From the NCBI RefSeq assembly GCF_029784165.1, contig NC_073695.1, positions 11,569,786 through 11,633,785 on the forward strand: a stretch of DNA of 64,000 bases. The letters run 5' to 3'. Positions 25,292 through 36,520 of the stretch are shown piece by piece. Origin of the DNA: Wyeomyia smithii (lineage: Eukaryota > Arthropoda > Insecta > Diptera > Culicidae). The notes beneath the pieces were generated by a model. It was not told the DNA's origin, searched no databases, and saw nothing but the letters and a program-made list of their open reading frames with translations. Position 1 is the first letter of the stretch. The number at the start of each line of letters is the position of its first letter. Position numbers and translations under genes: made by a program.

Positions 25292-26017
25292 TATCCTATT
25301 CAATATCATTTATCATTTAATAATATTCAAATATTTTTTTCGGGCTAGTTTAGTATAATTAAGGCTAGTTCAGTATAATTAAGTCATTTTTGAACATTTT
25401 TCAAATTATTGAAGCATATTTAAACCATTTAAATTAAGTTCAAATCGAAATATTTCTCAAACATTTTGTTATTGTTATATTTCTCATACATTTGGCTATG
25501 AAATGTATTTAAAAAGTTTAAAGATAATTTTTCAGCAGCTTTTTATTTATACACTGATAAAAAGCTAATGTTGAACCAATTTTAAACAAAAGGTATGCAC
25601 TCCTTGCAATTTTAGTAATTTTCTGAATATTTTCAAAGTTTTTATGAACTTGTTTTTAAATATTTGTTGATTTCACCTTGTTGCCTTCACGTATTAGGTT
25701 TTTACAATTATTCAAGTATAATATTCGAGTTATTTCAAAGCAATTTTTCATTACTTTGACCTTATTATAATTAATTTCAAATAATTTTGCCCAGGTTGAT
25801 TGAATGATGAAACAGCGTTTGGGTAATCAAATTGATGGGCTCCTTGGTAACCGGGAACTAAAACTTTTTTCTGTCCCTTCGTTTTTCACCCAAGCTCAGC
25901 TCGCCAAAATTATACTGTACTTCTTGATGTTTGTTTATGAAGTGAATCTAGCCGCAACATCGGAAAGAGGAAAGATAGGGCCTTCTTTTGAAAACATCGA
26001 AGTTGGTGGCAGAGATG
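25292..26017. repeat. AT-rich decayed repeat (ATTTTTAAAT...TCATTTTT words)
   Basis: Quasi-repetitive runs of words such as AAATTATTTTT, TCATTTTTGAA and ATTTTCAAA with no clean period. Similar text recurs at 24880-25080, 29800-30060 and 30740-31200. No gene is seen. Confidence 0.55.
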
Positions 26018-26292
26018 CCAGATGTTTTTGAAAATTGTCTGCAACTGCTCGAAAAACCGGAAAAATCTGCTTGAAATCTGAAAAAATCTATCTGTGATGG
26101 AAAAAAATTTCGCTCGCGCAGGCAAAAGTCTGCAAAAATCTGCACACATTTTGATAAAATCTGCGCAAATATAAGGAGACTCTGACAAAAATCTGCGGAA
26201 CCTATGGAAAATCTGCAAATATCTGCGAAACAATGAAAATCTGCACACAGACCCTAAAAATCTGCGTTTCGCAGACAAATCTGCACATCTGG
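26018..26292. mobile_element. MITE-like repeat composed of AAATCTGC words
   Basis: About a dozen AAATCTGC-type words lie between imperfect inverted ends: CCAGATGTTTTTGAAAATTG at the left and the reverse complement of TTGCAGATTTGTCTGC-type text ending CATCTGG at the right. No flanking duplication was determined. It is non-coding. Confidence 0.7.
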
Positions 26293-27299
26293 TTTTCCTG
26301 GTTGGTGGTCGCCGTATTAAGTTCGGTCGCCATATTGGATTTTTTACAGAAAAATAAATTTTTGAACATGTATTCACACACCTTTCTTAAAAATTTTGGC
26401 TCAATTCGAAAGATTGTGCTTTCTTACATAAAATATGTTTGAATCATTTTTCAAGACGTTTTAGATTTGATAATTTTTGGAACAAAGAAATATTTTTGAT
26501 TTATTTTATGATTCTGAGATTATTTTAAATTTACTTCTAAATTTGCTAATAGTTGTGTTTTCGTTTTGTTTTGAGTCCCTAGCGTGAAGGAGAATATCAT
26601 TCACTGCGAAAATAACTGCTCTCACACTGGTGGGAAGAGCGACGCACTTGCTTGAAGAGAGCAGCGAATCGTGTGTATATGAGTTGCTTGGAAAAAAAAT
26701 AATATTTTCCTAGAGAGATAACAAACTACACAACAGAGCTCACTGCAGTGCTTTTACTTAGTGTTTCTCAAGCATATATCAAATAAGGGGAGGCATCTGG
26801 GTTGGAAAGTAGATTGCGATGTTTGCTTTGCATCAAAAAACTGAAAACAAAAATAAATCCAACCGCCCGTCACGTATGTTTGCTCTTCAAATGCTATCGA
26901 ATTTATCTAAGCAGTGCGTACCGCGGTGTACTTCTGTGTGTTCTCATAAGAGTTATTCACCACTCTTGTTTAACTGTGGTGTAAGCAGTAAAGAAACACA
27001 GCACAAAGTTGAATAAAGAAGTTTGGTACAAAAAAAATTTATACGCAGCGCTCATGTTGGGCAAGACGTGACCGGTGAATATTTACTTGCTCTTTCCACA
27101 TATTGAGGAGAAAAACAAGCCTGTCTGTAACTACTTCGAAATTCAAATGTTTAAATTTTTTTGAGATATATTTTAAATCCTCTGCAACTTATATTGGTAC
27201 CTTTTTTGGATTATTTTCCGTTCAGTCCTGTATTTGCAATGGATTTTTTTCCAGAATTATTGAAGCCTTTTTAGATTTTTTGTCAGTCATTATTTAAAG
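26293..27299. other. Unassigned AT-rich intronic stretch
   Basis: No gene or clear element. It includes a partial relative of the 24.7 kb duplication near 27207-27260. Confidence 0.5.
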
Positions 27300-27301
27300 T
27301 T

Positions 27302-27400
27302 CATTAAGCAGATAGTATGTGCAGTAGGGAAAGCGAAAAATAAGCGAACTGGAAATATGATACAGATTTGGCAAAATATACCGCATCCCGACGGGACGGG
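27302..27400 (-). mobile_element. Single-arm copy of the TTCATTAAG element with a 13-bp target duplication
   Basis: The ~100-bp unit is flanked by ATTATTTAAAGTT at 27289-27301 and again at 27401-27413. A long direct repeat of this kind points to target-primed reverse transcription, as with SINEs. The unit matches the arms of the neighbouring foldback and the copy at 1728-1825. Its orientation is arbitrary. Confidence 0.75.
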
Positions 27401-27518
27401 ATTATTTAAAGTTTTTTTTTATTACATCATTAACAGAAATCTTCGTGAAATTATTTTTAAATATTTTTCGAACTGAATTTCTATTTTTAACTACGGCTTT
27501 CACCCGTTAACACACAAA

Positions 27519-27728
27519 TTCATTAAGCAGACAGTATGAGCAGTAGGGAGAGCGAAAAATAAGCGAACTGGAAATATGATACAGATATGGAAAAATATAC
27601 CGCAGCCTGACGGGACATGAACCCGCAATCGTCCCGTCGGGATGCGGTATATTTTTCCAAATCTGTATCATATTTCCAGTCCGTTTGTTTTTCGCTTCCC
27701 CTACTGCTCATACTGTTTGCTTAATGAA
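27519..27728. mobile_element. Foldback element: two TTCATTAAG units head to head
   Basis: Left arm TTCATTAAGCAGACAGTATG... and right arm ...CATACTGTTTGCTTAATGAA form imperfect inverted repeats of about 95 bp. They meet at a short centre containing GACGGGACATGAACCCGC and GTCCCGTCGGG. The reverse strand of the centre reads GCGGGTTCATGTCCCG, which resembles a tRNA B box (GGTTCNANNCC). It has no coding capacity. Confidence 0.8.
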
Positions 27729-27849
27729 CCTATTTTTGAATAATAATAATTATTATTGAAAAATAATAGTAACACCAAATTATTATCGAATCATGTTTGG
27801 GTATGCGTGTTTTTTTTTTAAATATTCTCGAGTTAGTTTAGTTTTATAA

Positions 27850-27990
27850 TTTTTTTTGACGTAGAATTACGTCTTGCGGCACATTCTAGGAGTGGGATGT
27901 AAAATCAAAACTTCGACAGCGTCACGAAAATTGTCTTGCTCGAAACTCAGTCAGTTTTTAATGGATTTCCTACATTTGAACAGCAATCGA
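27850..27990 (+). repeat. Dispersed repeat family D, copy 2
   Basis: Carries GACGTAGAATTACGTCTTGC, GGGATGTAAAATCAAAA and ACTCAGTCAGTTTTTAATGG in the same order as 16258-16410. Confidence 0.65.
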
Positions 27991-28150
27991 TTGGAAAATC
28001 CAAAAGTGCAGAATTCGTGATTCTTATGGTGATTACTAATGTAAAGATTTAGAGCCTCATTGAACGTATATTTCGACTAATCAACGCTGAAAACGAAGCC
28101 AAATATCAGGTGAAACTCTCTGAAAATGGAGCTTCGAACACTACACAATG

Positions 28151-28450
28151 CACACTGGGAAAAACGGAACCCGAATTTTCACTACTTAATGCCGCTGGGC
28201 TGGCAACCAGAAATTTAGCTTATGTAGAACTGGTCAATAAATCGATTGGTGATGGTTTCATTCTGTGCAGTGCATGGGAAAGGGTCTATTTCCAGAAACA
28301 CGCAAATATAGGGTGAAAATTCCCGTGTTCTTCACAGGATGAAGTTATCACCAATCGATTTGTTGGCCAATTTTATATTAAAAATGCTATATTCTAGGTT
28401 GCCAGCTCAGTGGCAGTCAAGTAGTGGGATTTTTCATTTTGCCCAGGGTG
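28151..28450. mobile_element. 300-bp foldback MITE with CACxCTGGG ends
   Basis: The left end CACACTGGGAAAAACGG pairs with the right end TCATTTTGCCCAGGGTG. The arms (about 28151-28290 and 28322-28450) are imperfect inverted repeats sharing GCTGGCAACC and AATCGATTGGTGAT. No flanking duplication was confirmed. The open frame inside the left arm is not a gene. Confidence 0.8.
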
Positions 28451-28697
28451 CAATACTAGAGAACCACTAGTTTTACCACTCTTCACCATGTTTTGACGGG
28501 TGGCATAAAAATATAAATATATTTGAAATATTATTCATTTAAATAACTTTGGGGCACTCAAAAGTGCCATTGGTATTATTACTACAGGCGAACAGACGTA
28601 CCAAGTTTTTTTCGAATGTGACTTCCGATTTATTACTGAATCTTGTTCAGATGTACGTGTCTTCTTAAATATTTTCGAGTTAGTTCAGCATTATTGA

Positions 28698-28755
28698 TAT
28701 TTTAACGTAAATTTACGTCTTACATTATGAGAGAGGGGTGTAAAATGGAAATCAT
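28698..28755 (+). repeat. Dispersed repeat family D, partial copy 3
   Basis: AACGTAAATTTACGTCTTAC, then GAGAGGGGTGTAAAATGGAA, matches the first half of the copy at 27850. Confidence 0.6.
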
Positions 28756-29129
28756 CAAAAGAGGAATAAATTAGAAGTAAACAGGAACTACAATTTCTTT
28801 AGAATTTTGTATGTAGTAGTACGTCTGTTTGTGTGTCTTGCTATCTCTGACAGTATTGTCTGCTATATCCAGCATTTTTTTTACGATGAAAAGGTGTGCC
28901 AGCAACCTTCAACATAATGCTCAAATGATTTCAAGCCAATTAACACTTGTGTACCTGACCAGAGCCGAATAAATGAAAACTCTGTTACATGCCGTTCCGC
29001 AAGATCTAAATTTGATCGAATCTTTTTCAAAAGATCACAAATTTATCATAGTTTTCGGCGCAGCAGGGGACATTTCGAAATTTTTTGTGTTTCGGATTTG
29101 TCGTGGGGACCGTGAGGTAAGTACCCTTC

Positions 29130-29483
29130 CAGAGCTGCGAATTTTTCACTGTCCGCAGCAGAATATCAGTTGAAATTGAAGGCTCTGAATATCGATGTCA
29201 GCACGAAAGAGCTGGAAATGAAATTACTTTCAGGTTCAGTCGGTTGATAGCTGGTAATACTGACTACTGCGATTTCGCACGCGCTGCGTTGTTTTAGCGA
29301 TGTTCATGTGTTTGAGAATATAGATGCCCATTTACTTTATCGGCTTTATGCATTGGATTGGCTCAGATCAAATATATTCAACATGTTTCTAGACAGGTGA
29401 CACTCAATATCAATCTCAATTTGAGAGAATGAAATTGCTGTTGTGTGATATTTATTTTGTAGTTTCGAAATTTCGCAGCTCTG
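29130..29483 (+). mobile_element. CAGAGCTGC-ended element, plus orientation
   Basis: The ends are CAGAGCTGCGAATTTTTC and GAAATTTCGCAGCTCTG (inverted). The interior includes ATATCAGTTGA, GGTAATACTGACTACTGC, TTTATGCATTGGATTGG and GTTTCTAGACA. The complete unit recurs in opposite orientation at 45802-46188 with the same order of blocks. It is non-coding. The superfamily is undetermined because no target duplication is clear. Confidence 0.8.
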
Positions 29484-29639
29484 GACACAGGCTAGATTAA
29501 AAGAGGTTGCGGAACCTTGCTTGTGACATATCAAACTTTAAGTTTTCGCAAAACAATAATGTTGGTGATCGGTATTAACGTATATTTTTTTTAATGATTG
29601 CCTCCTTAGGGTTACCAATCATTTAGTTAAAGTAAGCTG

Positions 29640-29790
29640 GAAGAGAATTGTTACCAAAATATACCGCTTAAGACCATCAAATTGATAAACCTCAAGCGAG
29701 TTTATTTCTTAACCTATAGCAACAAAACACATTTATTTAAGACAGGCTATTGTAGTTTTACGTTAACGTTGCGGTCATGTCTTATACACA
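29640..29790 (+). repeat. Dispersed repeat family F, copy 1
   Basis: GACCATCAAATTGATAAACC, then AAGACAGGCTATTG, ACGTTAACGTTGCGGTCATG and TATACACAACCTCTTC. The same order occurs at 45100-45290, and the first half surrounds the MITE at 30105-30258. Confidence 0.7.
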
Positions 29791-30061
29791 ACCTCTTCAT
29801 TTATTAATATTTCAGTTATCATTTTTAAGCATTTGTGAGTCATTTTTCAATCAATATTAGCTCTTCATTAGTGTATTTATTTTGTTTGAAAATATTTTTT
29901 GTTAATTTCGAATTTTTCCTGGTACAATTTTAAATTTTATTTGGAATTTACACACTCATATTAAAGCATTGGTAAACATTTTTGAATCGTTTTTAAGAAT
30001 TATTATAAAATTATTTTTTAAATATATTTGAGTTGCTTAAAATATTTTTACTTTGAAAGAA

Positions 30062-30310
30062 AGTTATTACTGAAATTTACTACCCTTCAAACCATCAAAT
30101 TGATTAGGGGCCACGTGGACAGCTTAGGGGGGAGGGTTGGCTAATTGCCACGGTCCATACAATTTTTTAGAATTTATATGGGCAGTTGTCCACGGAGGGG
30201 GACGGGGGGGGGTCAAAATCGTTAAAAATCTGTCCACGTGGTATGTGGATGGCCCCTTAATTCCATTCGACTCTATTCCCTTACCTATGGCAAGATGTAC
30301 AAGCTGATTG
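30062..30310 (+). repeat. Family F copy 2, split by a nested MITE
   Basis: ACCATCAAATTGATTA precedes the insertion; TTCCATTCGACTCTATTCCC and TTACCTATGGCAAG resume after it. They align to the equivalent parts of the intact copies at 29660 and 45165. Confidence 0.7.
30105..30258. mobile_element. TTAA-type MITE (AGGGGCCA...TGGCCCCT ends)
   Basis: The inverted ends are AGGGGCCACGTGGACAG and CTGTCCACGTGGTATGTGGA...TGGCCCCT, with TTA(G/A) at both borders, consistent with the TTAA target of piggyBac-type elements. It contains G-runs and C-poor tracts. Partial end-like matches also appear at about 41679 (TTAAGGGCCACGTGGAC) and 56714 (TTAAGGGGCCATA). Confidence 0.8.
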
Positions 30311-32846
30311 CTTGCTTGTCGGGAGTATTTTAGAGACTGACAGAGAATCACATTTGATGAAAAAAAAAACTCTTCTACGCATATGCCCTAACGTTAACCT
30401 TCTCGGAGTCATTCAACTTTGAAGTTTCATGGATACTCTTCCATAAAGTGGCTCTAACGTTGGGGCTTTTCCTTTTAGAGCAATTCTATCAGTTTTATTG
30501 GAAAGCTGAGAAAATTTTTTACTTGGCACAGCTTCTACATGTCTAAATGAGTGTAAAAATAACATTTTGGAAGCAAAAATGTTCAGAAGCAGTGCTATTT
30601 GAAACGTACTCTGATGTTTTTGTCATAAAAAGTCGATACAAAAATCTTTGACTCAAATTGTTCGTTTTTGTCCAATCTACAGTTCGTTCTTTGATACTAA
30701 CTCTATATTTGCTTTTGTTTTGGAGAAGTTTCAAATTTAATGCAGCAAATACTTTCTAAAATATTTTCAAGTCATTTTTTTAATAGTGTCGAATCATTTA
30801 GGATTACTACGGATCATTTTTAAATTATTTTTCTATCCAATCTTGCATGAGCTTTTCAATTATTTTAAATCCTATTTTTATATATTTTTTTTTTAATCTT
30901 ATTCAAATTTCTGATTATATTTCGAAATTTCTGTAAAGTTTGATATTTTGAATCTTTTTCAAAACAATCTTGAAATAGTTCTCGAACAGTTTTGGAACTA
31001 TTTTTGAACGAACTTCAAATCGTTACTAATTATTATTCGTTAAAATTTCATCATTTTGAAATATTTCAATTATTTAATTTTTAGGTTTAATTTTTGTTTC
31101 AAATTTCTCCAATGTTTCAACTAATTTATTGAATTTTCATAAAGTTTTTTCGTCAGATTAAGTTTTTTTTTTATTTAAAACCAGTCATAGCCTTTTTCGA
31201 AATCATTTCCAGTACGCATGATTTCATCCATTCAACCGAACGCACGCATCTATTCGATTTCCGTGGCTGGAATTAGCAGCCATGAACAAAGACGCTTCAA
31301 CCGCACAAACAAAAATAAACAAGTCGCTGATACACGGTGTGACACTCTTATCAATTTGCACATCATCGCCAATCGAGTGCAGGTTCCGGCCAGCTGTTTA
31401 CACACCGAGTCTTAAGTTGTTGCTTAGGAGAAGCAAATATAAAAAAGACTATCTGTCCCGATAGAACGTCCTTTATTGTTTCTCACTGGAGTTCGTTAAA
31501 AATTAGAAACAGTTGAAATTGGTCTAATTAAAAAGTACAAGATAACTTCCACACTGAATATTTTAAGCATCCTCGAAACCGGAAAACAACCTACAGAACA
31601 CAGTTCCGTAGCACATCGCGATAATTTTTATTTCCCATTCCTTCCGTTTCCTTCCTGTACGGAAGGCAACATTTCCCGATGGACAACAAGGATGATACGC
31701 ACCGTCAAACCCTTTTATTTTTATTTCCTTATATGAAAATAAATAAATTTAACAACCGCATCGCGTCCGTCCCTTCCCCCTCCCGGCTGCTATTCCTAGC
31801 ATTCCGTTCCGAAATTTTGTCATCCTGCTTGACCGCTCCTCATCATTATCTTGTTCCGCGTATCTCGCCGAATCTGCGCAGCGCAGCGCAACACAACAGC
31901 ACGGTAGCACAGTTGAAAGCATTACGTAAGCCTCGGATCGCGTTTTCGCCGCGGTCGCTCCTTTCTAATGTTTTCACCGCGCGGCGGACTATCACGTACC
32001 TGTGTCGGGATCGGCGAAAACAGGGAGAACCAGCGCGCGCGCCCGGCGTGTTAAAGTGGTTCCTTGCCCGGGAAACCTGTTCACGCGAGGATTAAACCGC
32101 ATCGCAGCAGCGAGGACCGCGAGGAGGACAGGCTTCCATAATTACAACTCGTCGCATGTAATAATTCCGCATAATAATCAGTCGTTTTTTTTTTGCTTCA
32201 CCTTAGAGGAAGCAGTCGCGCGGTTCATCATATTCTGCGAGGCAAGGATTGGTTCGAAAATTATCTGGATTTAGGAAGGAGGGGAGAAAGTTGGATGGAA
32301 GCTTGTTTTTATTTTTATTGTCCTGAACTGAATCTGGTCTGGACGGCGTTGTTTCGGTGTGGAACGGTGCGTGAAACTTGACGGATGAACGAGAGGTCCT
32401 TGCAATGTAATTTTTTACCTCGTCATTGGAAGCATTCTACTTCGCACGACACTGTTTCAGGAAGGGTGCCGATTGCTGTTCGAATAAACGGCTTAGAGTT
32501 AACTGTGTCGATGGATGGTCAGTTCGATTTTGTGCTGACGGTCGGACGGTAGAAAAGGGGTCAATTTTGGCCGGGTTCAGGGAATAATCATATTTTTTCT
32601 GACAAATATGAATTGCGGGTTGGATGGAATCATTAATTTTAGAGACCAGGTATTTGTCCCCGGAGGCTACTAGCTTCGGGTTTGGTCCGGCTGTGTCCGG
32701 GGTTGGAACAACAGCTCAATTATTCATAATCCGAAAATTTTGCTATAAATAAACGGGACACGATGGGAAAGTGTGGTGGCGAGTCCCAGTATGAAAAACG
32801 GAAAAAACAAAACCGTGATGAAGTTTACGTTTTGGATGCCACTAAC
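30311..32846. other. AT-rich repeat-like stretch, then a GC-richer unassigned island before the E74 exon donor
   Basis: From 30.3 to 31.2 kb the sequence is made of decayed AT-rich words. From 31.2 kb it becomes GC-richer and single-copy-looking. No additional coding exon is supportable. Open frames at 31679-32095 (+) show no family resemblance. Confidence 0.5.
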
Positions 32847-33101
32847 CTGTACTGGACGTGCTGTAGCCCCGGCTGTGGTAGGGCGCCTGAGGTATGTGCG
32901 TGCCGCTGAGCAGTCCGTGCAGGAGTGGCCTGTGCTGCTGGGTCGATTGACTGAGACTGCTGGCCAGTAGACTGCCAGCCGTTTGCTGGTGATGGTTACC
33001 GCTACTGCTGTGGTGATGATGGTGGAGGTGGGTTTGCGACGATAATCGCTGCTGGGGCGGCGGACTTGGCGTCTGGGGTGGTAGTGGTAGCTCGGTGTCC
33101 A
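32847..33101 (-). CDS. Eip74EF: E74 (Eip74EF) internal coding exon, first exon of the A/B common region
   Basis: This 255-nt exon belongs to the ETS-family transcription factor E74, an early gene of the ecdysone hierarchy that acts in the nucleus. It starts after a polypyrimidine tract and CAG (TCTGTCTTGCAG|TG) and ends at ACAG|GTTAGT. It encodes 84 whole codons plus a split codon at each end (phase 1 in, phase 1 out). The peptide starts DTELPLPPQTPSPPP, has a His run near residues 27-31, and ends with RPLLHGLLSG...YHSRGYSTSST. From memory of Drosophila E74, this parallels DTEIPI...RPLLHNLLSG...TTATTG, directly before SFPPSPADSG. The split Gly codon joins exactly to the exon at 13220. The low-complexity segment has no DNA-binding domain; it belongs to the region shared by E74A and E74B. 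No upstream exon was found in the window, so at least 30.9 kb of intron precedes it. It is flanked by inverted copies of dispersed repeats (see findings). Confidence 0.93.
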
Positions 33102-36100
33102 CTGCAAGACAGAACAAAAAAAAAGGAAGGACATTCCATCAGTCTGGGATGCAGTTACGTGGTCTGGATATAAAGCCAATTGAGTTTTATGATCAGCTAA
33201 TGGTGCATTATGTTGTGACGGGACAAAACTGGGAGAGAGTGTCAATAAAGACTGGTTCACTGTGAAGGATAGCGATTGTTTATGGCATTCGACATTCCGA
33301 TGGGACCGCATGTCTGATGTGGCGTTGGACAGTTGTTTTCCAACAATGGATGGAGTAAGTAAATAGTATCAAAACATGAAGATAAACAACAGCTCTGTGT
33401 GCATAAAGAACTTTTCTACCAATCTGTTCTGTGTACACGAAAATTCGGAAACACGCCCCTCAATTCATTCGGATAGGATATCTCGGCCTAGACTGGCTAG
33501 TGGGTGTGTGAATCTTTTCACTAACGCATCTCGCATTTGTACTGACAATTTCACCTTCCCCTCCTGCGAAGTCTGTCATTATCGTTATCATCAAATTTTA
33601 TCATCGCCTGGCTGCATCCGTCTTGTGTGTGACACGAAACGACAGCTAGACAACTGCCCGCCGATCGGTCCTTTCGGGTAAGTAAGCCGCAAAAAAAAAC
33701 GGAAACTGCCCTAGCAAGGAAGGCGTGGGATGGTAGAAGTGGCGTCGGAGGGTGGATCGCCCTTCCTTCCACGCAGTTTATTTGCCGCCATTATATTATT
33801 TAGTAATAAAAGCGAACAAGTTCGTGACTTTTTGAGAGCTTTTTTCGCTGTTTCTTCTTCGACGGTGTGGGTGCTTGTTCTAGTTTCACAGGTGGGGTTT
33901 CGAGTCCGTCGGGTAATGACTGTGCAGTGGTACGACGATGATGGCACTGACGCGGACGGGGACGATGACGATGACATCCGCTCCCAGTCAGCACAAGCTG
34001 GCCAGTGTAATAAAGGAAAATATGAGGGAAAATAAAACGCTTTGAGGGTGAAAAACCCTGGGTCCAACATAATGGCAGCTAAACTTGAAGATTCCTTTTG
34101 AAGAAGGAAGGCAATTCCGGCGGAGTACAATTGGTTCACAATTAGCAAGATAATTGGGGATCATTTGACCCACGTCATTATTGAAATTAAGTAAGACACA
34201 ACGGAGCTCCACCCATCATTCAGAAAACATCCTTCCTAACCATGCTGTGTTTTTGGCCAGTGAACTGCGAAGAAAAAAAAAACGTCAAGCGGGATGCAAA
34301 TTTATCTCCACAGTGGTTACAGTCGCGCCCGGTGGATCGCATAATTTTCCACCCGCCGGCACAATGTGACAAATTTTAATTGCCATCCAGATTCGGTCAA
34401 TTTTTCTTCCCCACAATGTTTGCCTGCCCCGCCGCTGCTGCCGGTCAACTTTCTCGGGGTCTGCGTTCCACATTTTTCCAAGAGCCTTTTCCCGCTTCGG
34501 CGCGGCCAGAACGACGATGATCGGTGGGTCATGAATATGGAAATATGTTTCGCAACCGAGCGAGCGTCTAGCGACGTCTTTATCGGAACACATGGGAACT
34601 GGTAACGGTTTGCCAAAGAGTGAGAGTAAAAAATGGCGCAGCATAAATAATATTATTGCGGTGACGGCGGCGGTGGGGGTGCAGTAGGTTTGGTTCGGCT
34701 TTGGGTCGCTGCCCTGATAAAGCGTGTGTTTTTTTTCGCTCGTCGGAAATGTTTTCAGGACACAGGTGAAAAAAAAGAAAAGTCACCTCCGCAAACTATG
34801 TGGTGCGATAAATAGCCGCCACCTCAAGTGGAAATTGACGGCCATCAATTTCGATGTCCTCAGCCGGCGGCGGACAGATGCGGGCACGATAGGGATTTCA
34901 GCAGAACCGCTAGGCTAGACTGGTTGTGTGGAAAATCGATAACTTCATCATTTCCTTTTTCCTGCTCACGTCGGAAAGAGTTGCCCTGATGTATTGTCAA
35001 TTGAATTGACGGTTCCATGGCGGTGGCTTTTGGCTTTGAAGTCGAAGTTGGTCCCTCGTGCGACTCCGGGAAAATTTGTCACAGCTTTTTTTTAATGGCC
35101 CCGAAGCAACAGTCCATTCTCTAAGTGCTGTTTGTTGATCAGTTCAGTAGAAAAAAAAAAAAAAAACAGTAATTGTTTTGGTGACAGCTCACTCTGGTTG
35201 TGACACTAATTAGACTTATTAACATTCTTGCGGCACCCGGCGGAGAGCGGGTTATTTTGACTGGTGCAGAATGGTACCCTAAGGTATTCGTTTTTTTTTT
35301 GATAAAATCATTACCGGAGTGCTTTTTCTTTCGTTCTTTAGTTACTAGTCATTCGAAACTAAACTCCATTCCACACGACTTCATTCAGACCTTTCCGACC
35401 GTGGGAGGATCAAACGAATCGCAACATTGAATTCTGACAGGTGGCAGACAGGCTGAAAGAGGGAACGATATGCTTTTCCAAACTTGGATTCCCACCCTTG
35501 AACACAAGCAAGGTGTGTGCAGCGGAGCAGTAGTAAAGTTTTCCACATAACAATAGCAACAACGCGCGTGCTAGCGAAACGAGTTTTCCATCGTCGTTGT
35601 CGTCATGCTCGCCGTAGTGGGTGGGTGTGGGTGGTGATGATGGGTGGCATTTGTAGTGAAAGTGAAAATACTTTCTCCCTCGGCTTTGATCCGTCGGGCT
35701 TGTTAGTGGCAGTTTAGAGGTGGTAGTGTAGTGGCATTAGTAGTTGTTACTACTATTAGTAGTAGTAGGTAGTAGAGCCGAGCGAGAGCAGCAAGAGAAA
35801 AGTGAAAATCCTTTTGGTTTTGGGAAAGCCACCGCGGTACTGTGTGTTCGTTCAGTGGGCCATCTGAAACACGGGTTCGGAACGGAGAACGGATCAATAT
35901 GGCTAGACTGTGCAGCAGTGGTGACGACGGCGTCAACGGCGTCTCCATTGACAGTGCGAAACATTTACAACGCTGGAGTAGTTCTGGTCTCGAAAGCAAT
36001 CTGACAGACCACTGGACGGACAACCCATGCGACAAAGCATTATGTATCGCCGCATACACACACACATTTTGAGGGTTATTCCGTTTATTGTTATACGAAA

Positions 36101-36520
36101 GAAGCTTTTACTGAATGGGAGTAACTTTTCGATGTTTAGCTCAGAGCTGAAGTGATTGACTGGACGGCTTAACCGCACAAGCGAATCGTGTAATTTGTTG
36201 ATTGATGATAAGTGGAAGGATTTATCCTGAAACGGAACAAGATATCGTCGCCTTTATTTGCGGTGGAACCCATCATCTTCGACTTGAAACTCGATGCAAA
36301 ACGAAAATTAAGTTTAATCGAGCTTTATGACGCTGCGTTCTTTCCGGAACTCGAGGTGATAATCCGATGGTTTATGGCCGCATTAACCTCGGTTAGTTAT
36401 GCGGTAGCAAGCAAACTTATAAAAACACTGACTCCCCTGGTAAGCATAAACGTTGGTGCTGTTTTGTTGTATTTATTTGTTTTAGACTGTATCACCCTTT
36501 AAATGGTGTAGCATCCTAAC
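33102..36520. other. GC-richer unassigned island upstream of the first common E74 exon
   Basis: Single-copy-looking sequence adjoining the exon acceptor. Several overlapping open frames on both strands are antisense shadows or low-complexity and have no family match. A TAG-triplet tract lies at 35720-35774. It is a candidate region for regulatory sequence only by position. Confidence 0.45.
35720..35774. repeat. Degenerate (TAG)n microsatellite
   Basis: GTAGTG, TTAGTAG and TAGTAGTAGG triplets in an imperfect run. Confidence 0.8.

Larger units (their letters stand above)
13221..32846 (-). other. Eip74EF: E74 intron between the two identified coding exons (19,626 bp)
   Basis: The intron is bounded on the minus strand by the donor G|GTTAGT at 32847/32846 and the acceptor TCCAG|GC at 13221/13220. 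Joining its ends restores a Gly codon and an uninterrupted match to the E74 family. It carries no recognisable host gene on either strand. Its contents are listed separately: dispersed repeats, the ACGCGG array with its nested MITE, GC-richer unassigned islands, foldback elements and AT-rich decayed repeats. Confidence 0.9.

Noticed and set aside
27519..27728. CRISPR-like or hairpin terminator interpretation of the inverted repeat
   Set aside because: The sequence is eukaryotic intron, there are no spaced direct repeats, and the unit recurs as a dispersed element.
32724..33311. A 195-residue minus-strand frame over the first E74 exon
   Set aside because: It is a different frame from the conserved one and runs through intron on both sides.
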